A stretch of DNA of 64,000 bases from SG8-4 sp964598225 (GTDB lineage Bacteria > Planctomycetota > Phycisphaerae > Sedimentisphaerales > Anaerobacaceae), in NCBI GenBank assembly GCA_964598225.1, contig CAZRBG010000021.1, forward strand, positions 18,176-82,175, written 5' to 3'. The notes under the pieces are model-generated. The model saw only the letters and a program-made list of their open reading frames with translations, ran no database searches and was not told the origin of the DNA. The position numbers were made by a program, and so were the translations under genes. This document shows, piece after piece, positions 17,411-26,490 of the stretch (its first letter is position 1; every line of letters starts with the position of its first letter).

Positions 17411-17806
17411 CTAATCTCTATCGTAACCGAACATCTCGGCTAACAGCTCCTGAATCTTATTGTCTTCATCCAACCGGGCTTTGTCAAATATTTCGTGCAA
17501 TTCTCCTTTATCGAACCACAGGCCGTCGCCTTTGCGGCATTCGTCTATGAGCAGGGCAGGTTTGGAATCGCCTACGATCACCTTCTGCATTTTCTTGTCG
17601 CAGATGGGACATTTCCTCTTTTTCTCGTCGCACTTTGAATCTGCCGCGAAGGAAGCCATCAGGCTCTTTGCCTTATCGGGTCCGCCGAGCAGAATTTCCA
17701 ACTCGCCGGCGTCCAGCCAGATTCCGCCGCAATCGAGACAGTGATCGATCTCAACGTCTTCGAGTTCAAGGGTGATCATCGCATTTTTGCAAACAGGACA
17801 ATCCAT
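17411..17806 (-). CDS. zf-TFIIB-like double zinc-ribbon protein
   Basis: The 131-residue protein has two zinc ribbons. The first opens the protein (MDCPVCKN ... CLDCGGIWLDAGELE), the second is CPICDKKM ... IDECRKGDGLWFDKGELHEI. Both follow the C-x-x-C ... C-x-x-C(or related)-G-x-W-x-D-x-G-E-L pattern of zf-TFIIB proteins. I start it at ATG 17806 since the first ribbon begins there; a longer frame to 17875 adds unrelated residues. It leads the minus-strand operon with the 38-residue protein, LemA and M48. Function is unknown; a chaperone or quality-control role is plausible in this setting. Confidence 0.8.
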   Translation of the reverse strand: MDCPVCKNAMITLELEDVEIDHCLDCGGIWLDAGELEILLGGPDKAKSLMASFAADSKCDEKKRKCPICDKKMQKVIVGDSKPALLIDECRKGDGLWFDKGELHEIFDKARLDEDNKIQELLAEMFGYDRD

Positions 17807-18055
17807 ATACCTAAACCACAATTCAAGCGCCCCAACAACGGCCCGCGCCCGCGCGACAACAACGGAAGCCTTCACTTCGGCGGCGCGATTCTACCACACA
17901 AGACGCACAAAGCCACAAGGAATTTCAAAAAAATCCCCCGTCTTGCTCAAAAAATCCATCTTTCCCGGCAGTTCTGCATTGACCGCTGGCCACAAATTAT
18001 GGAACCCAGATGATTTCAACATTAGGCCCATTAGGCCATTAAATCAAAACAATGC

Positions 18056-18084
18056 TTGACGATTAATGTTAAAAGAGATAAGAT
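18056..18084 (+). promoter_or_regulatory. sigma70-like promoter for TPR gene
   Basis: TTGACG (18056-18061), a 17-base spacer and TAAGAT (18079-18084), placing transcription start near 18091, about 30 bases before the ATG at 18121. Good spacing; -10 is imperfect. Confidence 0.5.
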
Positions 18085-18120
18085 TTAAAGGTTTGATTGA
18101 GCAAATAGGCAAAATCAAGT

Positions 18121-20457
18121 ATGAAGATAAATGCGAGATATAAAAGGCTCAGTTTCTGGAACAAGGTAGGATTTTGGGGCGCTGGCGCCTCCATAATAGC
18201 ACTTGTTGTGACCGTCATCGTCTCTCTAATAACACAGTGTTCAGGTCCCACCAAAGAAAACCAAGAAGTAATTAAGAAAAATTTAGGGAACATCGTTGAG
18301 ATACTTGAAAAGGAGTTGAGTATTGGGAACGAGAAACTTGAATCTTCTCTAGGGGACGAGCCGGTCCTCATAAAAATTCTTCCATCAGACCGTGCTCACC
18401 AGTTGGCTCAACAAATACCCAAGAGTGCAGGCTCGTATGCTTTAGCATTAAAAGCCGTTGCGGAAAAGCGATTTGACGATGCTCGTCGATTTCTGGACGA
18501 GGCTCAGAAAAGTAAAGAAACTGAGTTAGCCAAAATCTACAGAACTCGCGGACAAACAGAGTATTATGCCGGCAACTATATTGGAGCATCAAGTTGGTAC
18601 AAGAAGGGAATACAATTAGAGCCCGATAATATCTTGATGCGTAAAGAGGCTGGCTTAATTTTTTTATACAACGCGCAATATGACGAAGCTGAACGGCTTT
18701 TACGTCAGGCATTAGATATTGATGAAGCGTCATTCGGTCCCGAGAATAAGATTATTGCTGGTGATCTTAATCATCTGGCTATGTTGCTTGAGGATACAAA
18801 CCGCTTGGCCGAAGCCGAGTCTTTGTATCGTAGAGCACTGGCTATTAGCGAGAAATGCAGCGGTAAAGATCATCCCAAGACAGCTATCATTCTGAGCAAC
18901 CTGGCACAGCTCTTGGGTAAGAAGGGCCAATTTAGCGAGGCCGAACCTATGATGCTTCGTGCCTTATCCATTCAAGAGAGAACTCTTCCTAAAAAGCACC
19001 CGAGTATTGCAACGAGCCTAAATAACATGGCGATGTTGCTTTCGGAGATAAACAGATTCGGTGAGGCCGAGACCATGCTTCACCGTGCCCTGGCGATTAA
19101 TGAACAATCTCTACATGAAGACCACCCCAATGTTGCAATTTGTCTAAACAACTTAGGTATGTTGATTGGGGAGATGAATCGATTTAGCGAGGCCGAGACA
19201 ATGTTGCGTCGCGCCTTAGCAATTGACCGGAAGTCATTTGGCAAGAACCATCCCAATATTGCTATCCGTCTAAACAACCTATCAACATTGCTTATGGACA
19301 TGAAACGCCTAAACGAGGCCGATTCTTTGTTGGAGCAGGCACTCGAAATAGTGGAGCAATCTTGCGATCCAAATGATCCACAAGTAGCAGTTATATTGAA
19401 CAACCAAGCTCAGTTGCTTCAGTCCATGAACCGCTTGGCTGAAGCTGAATCTATAATGCGTCGAGCTCTGATGATAGATGAGCAGTCTTTCGGTAAAGAC
19501 CATCCCGAAGTTGCCACCGATCTGAACAACCTAGCCCAGTTGCTTAAGGCCATGAACCGCCTGGAAGAAGCCGAGCTTTTGATGCGCCGGGCACTCGAGA
19601 TTGATGAGCAGTCTTTTGGCAAAGACCATCTCAATGTTGCGAGTGATCTGAAACGCCTTGCAGTCTTGCTTCAGGAAACAAACAAGTTGACAGAGGTTGA
19701 GCCTATGATGCGTCGGGCTTTAGAGATAGACAAGAATTATTTAGGCCAAAATCACCTCGAAGTCGCTACCGATCTCAATAACTTGGCCACATTTCTACAG
19801 TATACAAACCGATTGACTGAAGCCGAGATAATGTATCGACGTGCGATTGAAATCGTATCAACTTTGTTGGGATCCAACGATATACATGTAGCCAACTTTT
19901 CGCACAATCTAGCGACTTTGCTACAGGATATGAAGCGGTTGGAGGAAGCCGAGAAGTTGATGCGTCTCGCGTTACAAATTCATGAGCAGACTCTAGGCGC
20001 AGACCATCCTGATGTTGCTGTTGTTCTTAACAATCTTGCAAATCTACTAAAGGAGACCAACCGCTTTAAAGAAGCAGAGCCGATGTGTCGGCGGGCAATT
20101 GAAATCGGTGAGTCTTCGTTAGTTCCAGACCATCGTCATTTAGCCAATTTCTTACGCAACTTGGGGACACTTCTTCGAGACACCAACCGGTTTGGCGCGT
20201 CCGAACCTTTAATGCGTCGTGCTCTGGCGATCCACGAACAATCTTTCGGAATAGACCATCCCGAAGTAGCCAACGATTTTATCGAACTGGCGACACTCTT
20301 AAAGAATACGAACCGTCTGGACGAGGCCGAGCCGTTGATGCGCCGGGCGCTTGAAATCTGTGAGAAGAGTCTGGGGCCGGAACATCCGAAGACACAGACG
20401 GTGCGAAGGAATCTGGAGGGCCTCAGAGGCTCTGACAAAACCGAACCAAAAGAATAA
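18121..20457 (+). CDS. membrane-anchored TPR protein with 14 kinesin-light-chain-type repeats
   Basis: The 778-residue protein has an N-terminal membrane helix near residues 18-40 (ASIIALVVTVIVSLIT), a short coiled segment, two ordinary TPRs (about residues 100-170), then 14 back-to-back 42-residue units from residue 177 with the core NRLxEAExLMRRALxIxEQS and GxDHPxVAxxLNN. Such TPR_12 arrays are protein-binding scaffolds; no enzyme domain is attached. The gene is more AT-rich than its surroundings: the line 18721-18780 counts 43% GC by hand, against 58% for 21301-21360 in the next gene. That hints at transfer or at different selection. It is flanked by repeats downstream and looks monocistronic. 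Confidence 0.85.
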   Translation: MKINARYKRLSFWNKVGFWGAGASIIALVVTVIVSLITQCSGPTKENQEVIKKNLGNIVEILEKELSIGNEKLESSLGDEPVLIKILPSDRAHQLAQQIPKSAGSYALALKAVAEKRFDDARRFLDEAQKSKETELAKIYRTRGQTEYYAGNYIGASSWYKKGIQLEPDNILMRKEAGLIFLYNAQYDEAERLLRQALDIDEASFGPENKIIAGDLNHLAMLLEDTNRLAEAESLYRRALAISEKCSGKDHPKTAIILSNLAQLLGKKGQFSEAEPMMLRALSIQERTLPKKHPSIATSLNNMAMLLSEINRFGEAETMLHRALAINEQSLHEDHPNVAICLNNLGMLIGEMNRFSEAETMLRRALAIDRKSFGKNHPNIAIRLNNLSTLLMDMKRLNEADSLLEQALEIVEQSCDPNDPQVAVILNNQAQLLQSMNRLAEAESIMRRALMIDEQSFGKDHPEVATDLNNLAQLLKAMNRLEEAELLMRRALEIDEQSFGKDHLNVASDLKRLAVLLQETNKLTEVEPMMRRALEIDKNYLGQNHLEVATDLNNLATFLQYTNRLTEAEIMYRRAIEIVSTLLGSNDIHVANFSHNLATLLQDMKRLEEAEKLMRLALQIHEQTLGADHPDVAVVLNNLANLLKETNRFKEAEPMCRRAIEIGESSLVPDHRHLANFLRNLGTLLRDTNRFGASEPLMRRALAIHEQSFGIDHPEVANDFIELATLLKNTNRLDEAEPLMRRALEICEKSLGPEHPKTQTVRRNLEGLRGSDKTEPKE
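18649..20412 (+). repeat. 14 exact-length 126-base coding repeats
   Basis: The TPR units span 1764 bases, which is exactly 14 x 126 with no insertion or deletion. Units are diverged in sequence, the most similar neighbours being those around 19444-19695 (MRRALMIDEQSFGKDHPE and MRRALEIDEQSFGKDHLN). Confidence 0.8.
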
Positions 20458-20822
20458 CGAGCCGCTGGCGCGGGGCTATTTCAATAGATTCCTGCCTTCG
20501 CAGGAATGACAAGAGCGGAGGGTGTCGCAGGAATGACCAGGGCGGGGGGTGTTGCGGGAATGACAAGGGCAGGGGGTGTTGCGGGAATGACAACGGCATA
20601 GGTGCAGCATGCTTGAGGGTGCCGCGGATCGCGGGCGGGCTGCCCGCGACGCGACGCGGCGGGGAGAATAATTATTCTTGACGGCGCTGGGGCAATTGAT
20701 TATTGATATGCGTTTGGGTGCTGACGGACCCGAATTAATGGAAAATTGACGGCAGAGTCTGTGGATATTATATCTGCCTGCAACGGCACGGCCGGCCGCG
20801 CCGATGATCAAGGTGTCCGATA
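20458..20822. other. intergenic region with repeats, no gene
   Basis: This 365-base gap holds one CATTCCTGC-family palindrome (ATTCCTGCCTTCGCAGGAAT at 20489-20508), a 27-base tandem array (20501-20604), and a G/C-rich segment (20625-20665) reading GCCGCGGATCGCGGGCGGGC. A TTGACG hexamer occurs at 20679 but has no good -10 partner. I see no coding frame I can support. Confidence 0.6.
20501..20604. repeat. 27-base tandem repeat, about 3.8 copies
   Basis: Copies start at 20501, 20528, 20555 and 20582 with the pattern C(A/G)GGAATGACAAGGGCGGGG followed by GTGT(T/C)G. The unit begins with the right arm of the CATTCCTGC palindrome (GCAGGAATGACA), so the array probably grew from one copy of that dispersed element. 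Confidence 0.75.
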
Positions 20823-21722
20823 ATGATAGTCGATTGTCATACACACATAGCACTGGCGACTGACGATGCTTATGTGGCTGAAGAAGATTCTATGGCCGAG
20901 GCCGTCGATGCGCGCATAGTGCTGGCCCCGCCGGAGGAGCCCAGCGGCGAGACCAACAAAAAGCTTTCCAAATACGTAAAAAAACATTCGGATAAGATGA
21001 TCGGTTTCGCCGTTATCGAGCCCGAGAAAGACAAAGGGATTACCAAAAATCTGAAAACCATTCCGGAAAAGCTCGGACTAATGGGCGTGGTCCTTCACTG
21101 TTCGGCCCGCGGCTTTCACCCCACCCACACCAGCGCGATGAGGTTTTACGATTCGGTGCAGGAGCTGGGCCTGCCGATTTTCTTCCATAATTCCGGCGAC
21201 GCCCTGGGGCCGGACGCGGTTCTGGAATACGCACAGCCCTACCTGCTGGACGAGATCGCAAGGGAATTCCCCGATCTCAAGATGGTTATCGGAAGCATGG
21301 GCGTACCTTTTTTCGAGCAGACGTTGTGCATGGTCGCCCGGCACAAGAACGTGTACGCCGACCTGACTATAAATCCGCGTAACGTCTGGCAGACCTACAA
21401 TATCGTAATGGCGGCCTACGAGCACGGGATAATGGACAAGCTCCTGTTCGGCAGCAGCTTCCCCTCCGGCAATCCGAGCCAGTGCATCGAGACATTGCTG
21501 GGCTTCAATATGCGGCTGGCCGATACGAATCTGCCGACGGTGCCTCGGGGCAGTATCCGTAACATCGTCGAACGCAACACGCTCGAGCTGCTCGGAATCA
21601 CCGACCACGGCATCAAGTCGCCCGAGCACCGAACCGAGGACACGGCCGAGCCTGAGAGTGCGGATGAAACAGATGAAGAAGCTGAAGTAGAAGAAGAGGA
21701 AAAGGTAGACACGGATAGCTGA
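20823..21722 (+). CDS. amidohydrolase-2-like TIM-barrel protein lacking metal ligands
   Basis: The 299-residue protein has the amidohydrolase-2 (ACMSD-like) layout: N-terminal DCHTH, central FFHNSGDALGPD, then the strand that usually carries a histidine reads VIGSMGVPFF (Ser158) and the usual G-T-D-F-P reads FGSSFPSG (Ser212). The two changes remove expected metal ligands, so activity may be lost or altered. The last 45 residues form a highly acidic tail (EAEVEEEEKVDTDS). Its stop lies 2 bases before the start of a sodium symporter gene, so the two are probably coupled. A binding or regulatory role is possible. Assignments of ligands are by eye. Confidence 0.72.
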   Translation: MIVDCHTHIALATDDAYVAEEDSMAEAVDARIVLAPPEEPSGETNKKLSKYVKKHSDKMIGFAVIEPEKDKGITKNLKTIPEKLGLMGVVLHCSARGFHPTHTSAMRFYDSVQELGLPIFFHNSGDALGPDAVLEYAQPYLLDEIAREFPDLKMVIGSMGVPFFEQTLCMVARHKNVYADLTINPRNVWQTYNIVMAAYEHGIMDKLLFGSSFPSGNPSQCIETLLGFNMRLADTNLPTVPRGSIRNIVERNTLELLGITDHGIKSPEHRTEDTAEPESADETDEEAEVEEEEKVDTDS

Positions 21723-21724
21723 AC

Positions 21725-23269
21725 ATGGCACAGCGAAGCAAGTGGGGCACGAACCTCGGTTTCCTTCTGGCGGCGATCGGCTCGGCGATCGGATTGGGCA
21801 ACATCTGGCGGTTTCCATACGTGGCATACGAGAACGGCGGCGGCGCCTTTCTGATCCCCTACTTCGTGGCGCTTTTCACGGCGGGTATCCCGATCCTGAT
21901 GCTCGAATTCGCCCTGGGTCACCACAGGGAGGCCTCGGCGCCGAAAGCGTTCAGGCACATCGACGCCAAATGGGAATGGCTGGGCTGGTGGGCCGTTCTG
22001 TTCGTCATGTTCGGAATCGAGCTTTACTACATCGTCATAATCGGCTGGTGCGGAAATTATATGTTTTTCTCTCTGACCGAGGCATGGGGAAGCGATCCGA
22101 ATGCATTCTTTTTCGATGAGTTCCTTCAGCGTCCGACCGATGGAGATGTCTGGGATATTGCGGGATTTCGCTGGCCGATCGCTGTTGCGGTAACCATGAT
22201 CTGGGTTATAAACTGGTCGATTGCATACGGCGGAGTACAGCGGGGTATCGAGCGGGCGGTTAAAGTCATGATGCCCGTGCTGTTTGTGATCACTCTGGTC
22301 ATCATTGGCTGGGCGCTGACGCTTGAGGGGGCCGGTAAAGGGGTCAGCCACTACGTAACGCCCGACTGGGACAAGATAACGGACCTGAACGTCTGGATCG
22401 CAGCTTACGGGCAGATATTCTTCTCGCTGTCACTCGGTTTCGGTATCATGATCGCCTATTCCTCGTATCTGGAGCGCGAAGCGAATATCTTCAAGAACAG
22501 CCTCATCGTAGGATTCTCCAACAGCACGTACGAGGTGTGCGCGGGCTTCGGCGTATTCAGCATTCTTGGATACATGGCGGTAAGCCAGGGACTTGAAATC
22601 AATGAGGTGGTGGAAAGCGGCATCGGCCTTGCGTTCGTCGCGTACCCGAAGGCGATTTCGCTGCTTCCTCACGGACGGGCGTTCGGCTTTCTCTTCTTTC
22701 TGTTACTAATCATCGCAGGAATATCCTCGTCCATATCGATCATCGAGGCGTTTACGTCGGCGATCCTGGATAAGTTCAACGTGTCGCGCAAGAAGGTCAT
22801 CACCGCGGTCTGCATCGTAGGCTTTTGCGGCTCAATGCTCTTTGCGACCAACGTCGGACTATTCTGGCTGGATATAGTCGACCATTTTCTCAACCAGTAC
22901 GGCCTGATCACCGTGGGAATCGTAGAAGCCCTGGTGGTTGGCTGGCTCTATCGCACCGACAGACTCAAGGCGCACATTGTCTCAAACCTGGGCCTCAGCG
23001 GCACGCGGCACAAACTTTTCAATTATGTAGTGCTGCAGATCTGGATGTACTGTATCCGGTTCATCACGCCCGTCGCGCTTGGAATCGCAATCATCCACAG
23101 CCTGATCCGGGAACTGGAAACGCCCTACTCCGACTATCCGATTTCAGGAGTTATAATCCTCGGCGTGGGGTGGCTGCTGGTCACGCATATCGTGGCGTTT
23201 GGTCTGTCGGGCCTGCCCTGGCACGGCAAGACCCCGGAGAAAGACACGGCAGAGTCTACTTCGGCTTGA
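21725..23269 (+). CDS. sodium-dependent neurotransmitter-symporter family (NSS/SNF) transporter
   Basis: The 514-residue polytopic protein opens with the family signature GSAIGLGNIWRFPYVAYENGG, which holds the unwound helix 1 that binds Na+ and substrate in LeuT. Later hydrophobic segments cover about eleven or twelve helices, with FFSLSLGFGIMIAYSSYL as the helix 6 region. It imports an amino acid or related amine with Na+ across the inner membrane. It is translationally coupled to the amidohydrolase-like gene, whose product may act with it. The 3' end overlaps the convergent MazG-like gene by 14 bases. Confidence 0.93.
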   Translation: MAQRSKWGTNLGFLLAAIGSAIGLGNIWRFPYVAYENGGGAFLIPYFVALFTAGIPILMLEFALGHHREASAPKAFRHIDAKWEWLGWWAVLFVMFGIELYYIVIIGWCGNYMFFSLTEAWGSDPNAFFFDEFLQRPTDGDVWDIAGFRWPIAVAVTMIWVINWSIAYGGVQRGIERAVKVMMPVLFVITLVIIGWALTLEGAGKGVSHYVTPDWDKITDLNVWIAAYGQIFFSLSLGFGIMIAYSSYLEREANIFKNSLIVGFSNSTYEVCAGFGVFSILGYMAVSQGLEINEVVESGIGLAFVAYPKAISLLPHGRAFGFLFFLLLIIAGISSSISIIEAFTSAILDKFNVSRKKVITAVCIVGFCGSMLFATNVGLFWLDIVDHFLNQYGLITVGIVEALVVGWLYRTDRLKAHIVSNLGLSGTRHKLFNYVVLQIWMYCIRFITPVALGIAIIHSLIRELETPYSDYPISGVIILGVGWLLVTHIVAFGLSGLPWHGKTPEKDTAESTSA

Positions 23270-23525
23270 AACCTTTGATTTCCTTGCCGGTATACTTCGC
23301 GCAGGCTTTTTCCAGATCCACGTCGCTGATATTAGCCAGCGTACATAGCCAGGCGAGAACGTCGGCGAATTCCTCCACCTTGTTGTCGTGGTCGTCGCCG
23401 GCCAGAGCGGTGGCAAGCTCCCCCACTTCCTCGACAAACCACATGAACGTCCGCGGCACACCCCGCTCGCGGTCCCGCTCCTCGTACTTTTCCGATATCA
23501 AACCCTGAAATTCGCTTATATGCAT
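23256..23525 (-). CDS. MazG-like nucleotide pyrophosphohydrolase
   Basis: The 89-residue protein has the all-alpha NTP-PPase motif: the E-x-x-E segment FVEEVGELATAL and the E-x-x-D helix VEEFADVLAWLCTLAN. It is short compared with two-domain MazG and matches the single-domain housecleaning type that hydrolyses non-canonical or excess nucleoside triphosphates. It lies convergent to the symporter with a 14-base tail overlap. ATG 23525 is the only start that gives the full domain. Confidence 0.88.
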   Translation of the reverse strand: MHISEFQGLISEKYEERDRERGVPRTFMWFVEEVGELATALAGDDHDNKVEEFADVLAWLCTLANISDVDLEKACAKYTGKEIKGFKPK

Positions 23526-23711
23526 CTGATAGCTACCCTAATTCTAATCTCCATGCAAAAGTAAGCGAATAGTATTTGCGGCCGTCGGCTATTGCAAGAA
23601 CATTCGCTTGCTCCGGGGGCAAAAACCTTGTATGATTCCTGCAACGCTCAGAATCGCGCCTGAGTGATACATATCTAACGATTCGGGATAAACACATTTG
23701 GAGATGCTTCG

Positions 23712-24755
23712 ATGTCGAACTTGATTTTGAACGGAGATTACAAGCCGCTGCTGGCGCTGAGGGATACCGAAAGAGGCATTAAGTACATAAAGGACTTCTT
23801 CCAGGATACTCTGGCCGAAGAGCTGAACCTGCAGCGGGTCTCGGCACCGCTGTTTTTGCGAAAAGGCTCCGGCATCAACGACGACCTCAACGGCATCGAG
23901 ACAAAGGCGGCGTTCAAAATCAGGGACGACGGCTACAGCGATGTCGAGTGCCTCTTTTCGCTGGCCAAGTGGAAGCGAATGGTCCTGGCCGATTACGGCT
24001 TCGAGCACGGCGAGGGGCTGTATACCGACATGAACGCGATTCGCCCGGACGAGGAGTGCCTGGACAATCTGCACTCGATATACGTGGACCAGTGGGACTG
24101 GGAGAGGATCATAAGCGCCGACGAGAGGAATCTGGATTTCCTCAAGACAATCGTGACCAAGATTTACGATGTGCTCAAGAGGACCGAAGCCGCCGTCGAC
24201 GAGAAATACCTGCACGTCAAGCCGATGCTGCCGGACGAGATTTCGTTTGTCCATTCCGAAGAGCTTCTGGAGATGTACCCTGATGTTGCGGACCCGCGAG
24301 AGCGCGAGAATCGTGTTACGAAGGAGCGAGGTGCGGTTTTCGTAATAGGTATCGGCGGAGAGCTTGCCGACGGCACTCTTCACGATGGAAGGGCGCCGGA
24401 TTACGACGACTGGACTACGCCAACAGGCGATGGCAAAAAAGGCCTCAACGGCGACATACTCCTGTGGTATCCCCTGCTTGACCGGGCGATGGAGATTTCC
24501 TCGATGGGCATCAGAGTCGACCGCGAGGCCATGCTCCGGCAGTTGGAGATACGCGGCGTGCCGGAGAGAAAAGAGATGGCATGGCACCGCAGGCTTCTGG
24601 ACGGCGAGCTGCCGGTGAGCATCGGCGGCGGCATCGGCCAGTCGAGACTGTGCATGTACTTCTTGCGAAAACTCCACGTCGGCGAAGTCCACGCCAGCAT
24701 CTGGCCCGAAGAAATGACTCAGCGCTGCCGCAACGCGGGGGTGATGTTACTGTAG
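23712..24755 (+). CDS. asnA: aspartate--ammonia ligase
   Basis: The 347-residue cytosolic enzyme makes asparagine from aspartate, ammonia and ATP. Family segments are YIKDFFQDTLAEELNLQRVS, APLFLRKGSGINDDLNGIE, AVVQSLAKWKR-like FSLAKWKRMVL, LHSIYVDQWDWE, and the C-terminal SIGGGIGQSRLCMYFLRK. It is related to class II aminoacyl-tRNA synthetases. GGAG nine bases before ATG supports the start. It is slightly longer than the E. coli enzyme (330). It uses ammonia rather than glutamine, unlike AsnB. The end overlaps the convergent GH16 gene by 9 bases. Confidence 0.95.
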   Translation: MSNLILNGDYKPLLALRDTERGIKYIKDFFQDTLAEELNLQRVSAPLFLRKGSGINDDLNGIETKAAFKIRDDGYSDVECLFSLAKWKRMVLADYGFEHGEGLYTDMNAIRPDEECLDNLHSIYVDQWDWERIISADERNLDFLKTIVTKIYDVLKRTEAAVDEKYLHVKPMLPDEISFVHSEELLEMYPDVADPRERENRVTKERGAVFVIGIGGELADGTLHDGRAPDYDDWTTPTGDGKKGLNGDILLWYPLLDRAMEISSMGIRVDREAMLRQLEIRGVPERKEMAWHRRLLDGELPVSIGGGIGQSRLCMYFLRKLHVGEVHASIWPEEMTQRCRNAGVMLL

Positions 24756-26000
24756 CGCGTAGACCCGCACGTAGTCCACTTCCATTATTGATGGGTTCGG
24801 GGTTTTGTCTATGGGCCAGCCGGGGCCTAATGCCAGGTTTAGCAGGACCATCAGCGGCTTGTTGTGCTCTGGCGGGGTTTTGGCTTTCCAGACTTCTACG
24901 CCGTCGAAGTACATCGTGATCCACTGCCGCCCTACCATGCACCCGTAGTTGTGGAATCCAGTGGAGACCTCGTATGGCCTGGTGGTAATCTTGCGGCCCT
25001 CGCTGCGGTGAGGTTTCGGGCGCCAGACGTGGACCGTTGCCGTGTAGGAACATGGCGTGCGGCCGTAATATTCGAGGATGTCGATCTCTACCGAGCCGTC
25101 CCGCCCTGCGGTCCTGTCCTTGCGATTGTAGCTGGAACAGAGCCAGAAGGCTGGCCAGACTCCGGGACCGGGCGGCAGCTTCGCCCGCATCTCGAAATAG
25201 CCGTACTGTTGAGAAAAGCCGTTGCCCCGGGGATCGTTAGAGGCCAGCAGGCCGGATGCCCACTTGCCGTCTTTGTTCTTCCTCGCTTCAATTCGCAGTA
25301 TGCCGTCTTTGACAGTGAAGGGATGATCCTTGCCGGGATCAGCGAAGCTGGCGTCCCCGAAGTCGCCGGCCCAGGGAGTATGGGCGATCCAGCGCGTTCC
25401 CGGTCCCCAAGCCGAAACGTCCAGCGGGCCGTCGAATTCTTCACGGAACGTCAGCTCGAAGCCGGAAAGGTCGAGGCTCGGCGCCTTATCCGTATCGGCC
25501 GGCGGCCACGGAGCCCGGGAATCGACCGTCAAAGTCCCGACGTGAAAGCTGTCCTCTCCGAAACGAGAGACTCCCCGCCCTGCCGTCAGTGACGCCCGGC
25601 CGGAACCATTGTAAAGCCCCACGATGATTCGGTGCGAGCCGTCCTCGATGTGCGCGGGAATTACGAGGCGGCGCTCGTATGTCACGGTCCCCCGCCAGGC
25701 TGGTGTTGACGTACCTACGGGCGGCGTATGGTCGGCCTGCAGGATCATCCGCTTCTGATCGTCGATGATATGTACAAAGACTTTATAAGGAGTCTCTGTC
25801 GGCTTAACCGCTCGCCAGTTATATCGCATCTCGAAGGCCGCCCCGGCGGGCGCCGCCGCCGGTTGAACCTCTAACGGCAGGATGGTCGTGCCGCTGTCTC
25901 CTGATTCGGATATAGCCTGCCGGCCCATGATGCTTGACTGGCCGCACATCAGCACAAGCAAGGCCGCGTCACGGATGATTGAATGTTTTACATTTGACAT
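24747..26000 (-). CDS. secreted glycoside hydrolase family 16 protein
   Basis: The protein (417 residues from ATG 26000; an in-frame ATG at 26045 would add 15) has a short hydrophobic leader, an N-terminal beta domain of about 130 residues, and a C-terminal GH16 jelly roll. The catalytic E-x-D-x-x-E motif is intact as VEIDILEYYG, and GYFEMRAKLPPGPGVWPAFW is the preceding family segment. GH16 enzymes cut beta-1,3/1,4 glucans, agar, carrageenan or related polymers; the substrate is not readable. Upstream ribosome binding signals are weak, so the start is uncertain. It is alone on its strand. Confidence 0.88.
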   Translation of the reverse strand: MSNVKHSIIRDAALLVLMCGQSSIMGRQAISESGDSGTTILPLEVQPAAAPAGAAFEMRYNWRAVKPTETPYKVFVHIIDDQKRMILQADHTPPVGTSTPAWRGTVTYERRLVIPAHIEDGSHRIIVGLYNGSGRASLTAGRGVSRFGEDSFHVGTLTVDSRAPWPPADTDKAPSLDLSGFELTFREEFDGPLDVSAWGPGTRWIAHTPWAGDFGDASFADPGKDHPFTVKDGILRIEARKNKDGKWASGLLASNDPRGNGFSQQYGYFEMRAKLPPGPGVWPAFWLCSSYNRKDRTAGRDGSVEIDILEYYGRTPCSYTATVHVWRPKPHRSEGRKITTRPYEVSTGFHNYGCMVGRQWITMYFDGVEVWKAKTPPEHNKPLMVLLNLALGPGWPIDKTPNPSIMEVDYVRVYALQ

Positions 26001-26083
26001 AAACCGGAGTATATCCACACTATCGTGCAAGTCAAGAAGTAGCATACGCAGCTTGTTGGATGGACGTGTTTAACCAAACCCCG

Positions 26084-26156
26084 CCAGCCCCATCCCGTTC
26101 GACTTCGCTCAGGGCAGGCTCCGATAAACGACAATCGGGATGAAGCTGCCACCCAT
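26084..26156. repeat. partial copy of compound hairpin element
   Basis: CCAGCCCCATCCCG, GATAAACG, ATCGGGATGA and GCTGCCACCCA appear in the same order as in the element at 42775-42892 (minus strand), but a segment TTCGACTTCGCTCAGGGCAG is inserted. That inserted segment recurs near 62870 and 63870. Confidence 0.55.
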
Positions 26157-26163
26157 TGCTCGT

Positions 26164-26310
26164 TGTCATTCCCGCGAGAAACTGTCATTCCTGCGAGAAA
26201 CTGTCATTCCTGCGAGAAACTGTCATTCCTGCGAGAAACTGTCATTCCTGCGAAGGCAGGAATCCATTTGCTCACACGATTCTGGATTCCTGCCTTCGCA
26301 GGAATGACAT
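26164..26310. repeat. 19-base tandem array plus inverted CATTCCTGC palindromes
   Basis: TGTCATTCCTGCGAGAAAC is repeated four times (26164-26239; the first copy reads CCCGC). Two palindromes follow: 26244-26263 (ATTCCTGCGAAGGCAGGAAT) and 26286-26305 in opposite orientation. The pair with its ~22-base spacer matches that at 33848-33913, so it is a mobile or recombining intergenic element. Confidence 0.75.
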
Positions 26311-26490
26311 ACTTCGCTTTGATCGGGGAGTAAAATTCCCAGAAAACATGCTGACAGCCACAGTAATGCGTGATACCATACACCTCGTGGACGGTTACGG
26401 ACATGAGAACAGGCGGGGCTATCACCCCGCAGAGGATTGAAAAGAGCAAACGTCGCAGCATACGTAATCTTTTTTGAAGGGAGAACCAAA

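Larger units (their letters stand above)
26001..26490. other. repeat-dense intergenic region, no gene
   Basis: This 490-base gap holds a fragment related to the compound hairpin element at 42775 (26084-26156), four 19-base tandem copies and an inverted palindrome pair (26164-26310). It ends in a GCGGGG/CCCCGC hairpin (26413-26430) about 60 bases before the Hint-domain pilin-like gene. No coding frame is supported. The hairpin could sit in that gene's leader. Confidence 0.6.

Noticed and set aside
20501..20604. Possible CRISPR array
   Set aside because: Units are contiguous 27-base tandem copies without spacers and no cas genes are present.
23589..24692. 367-codon minus-strand frame opposite asnA
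   Set aside because: AsnA is unmistakable on the plus strand; the shadow has no ribosome binding site or motif.
26164..26239. Possible CRISPR-like 19-base repeats
   Set aside because: The copies are directly adjacent; no spacers; they belong to the dispersed CATTCCTGC family.
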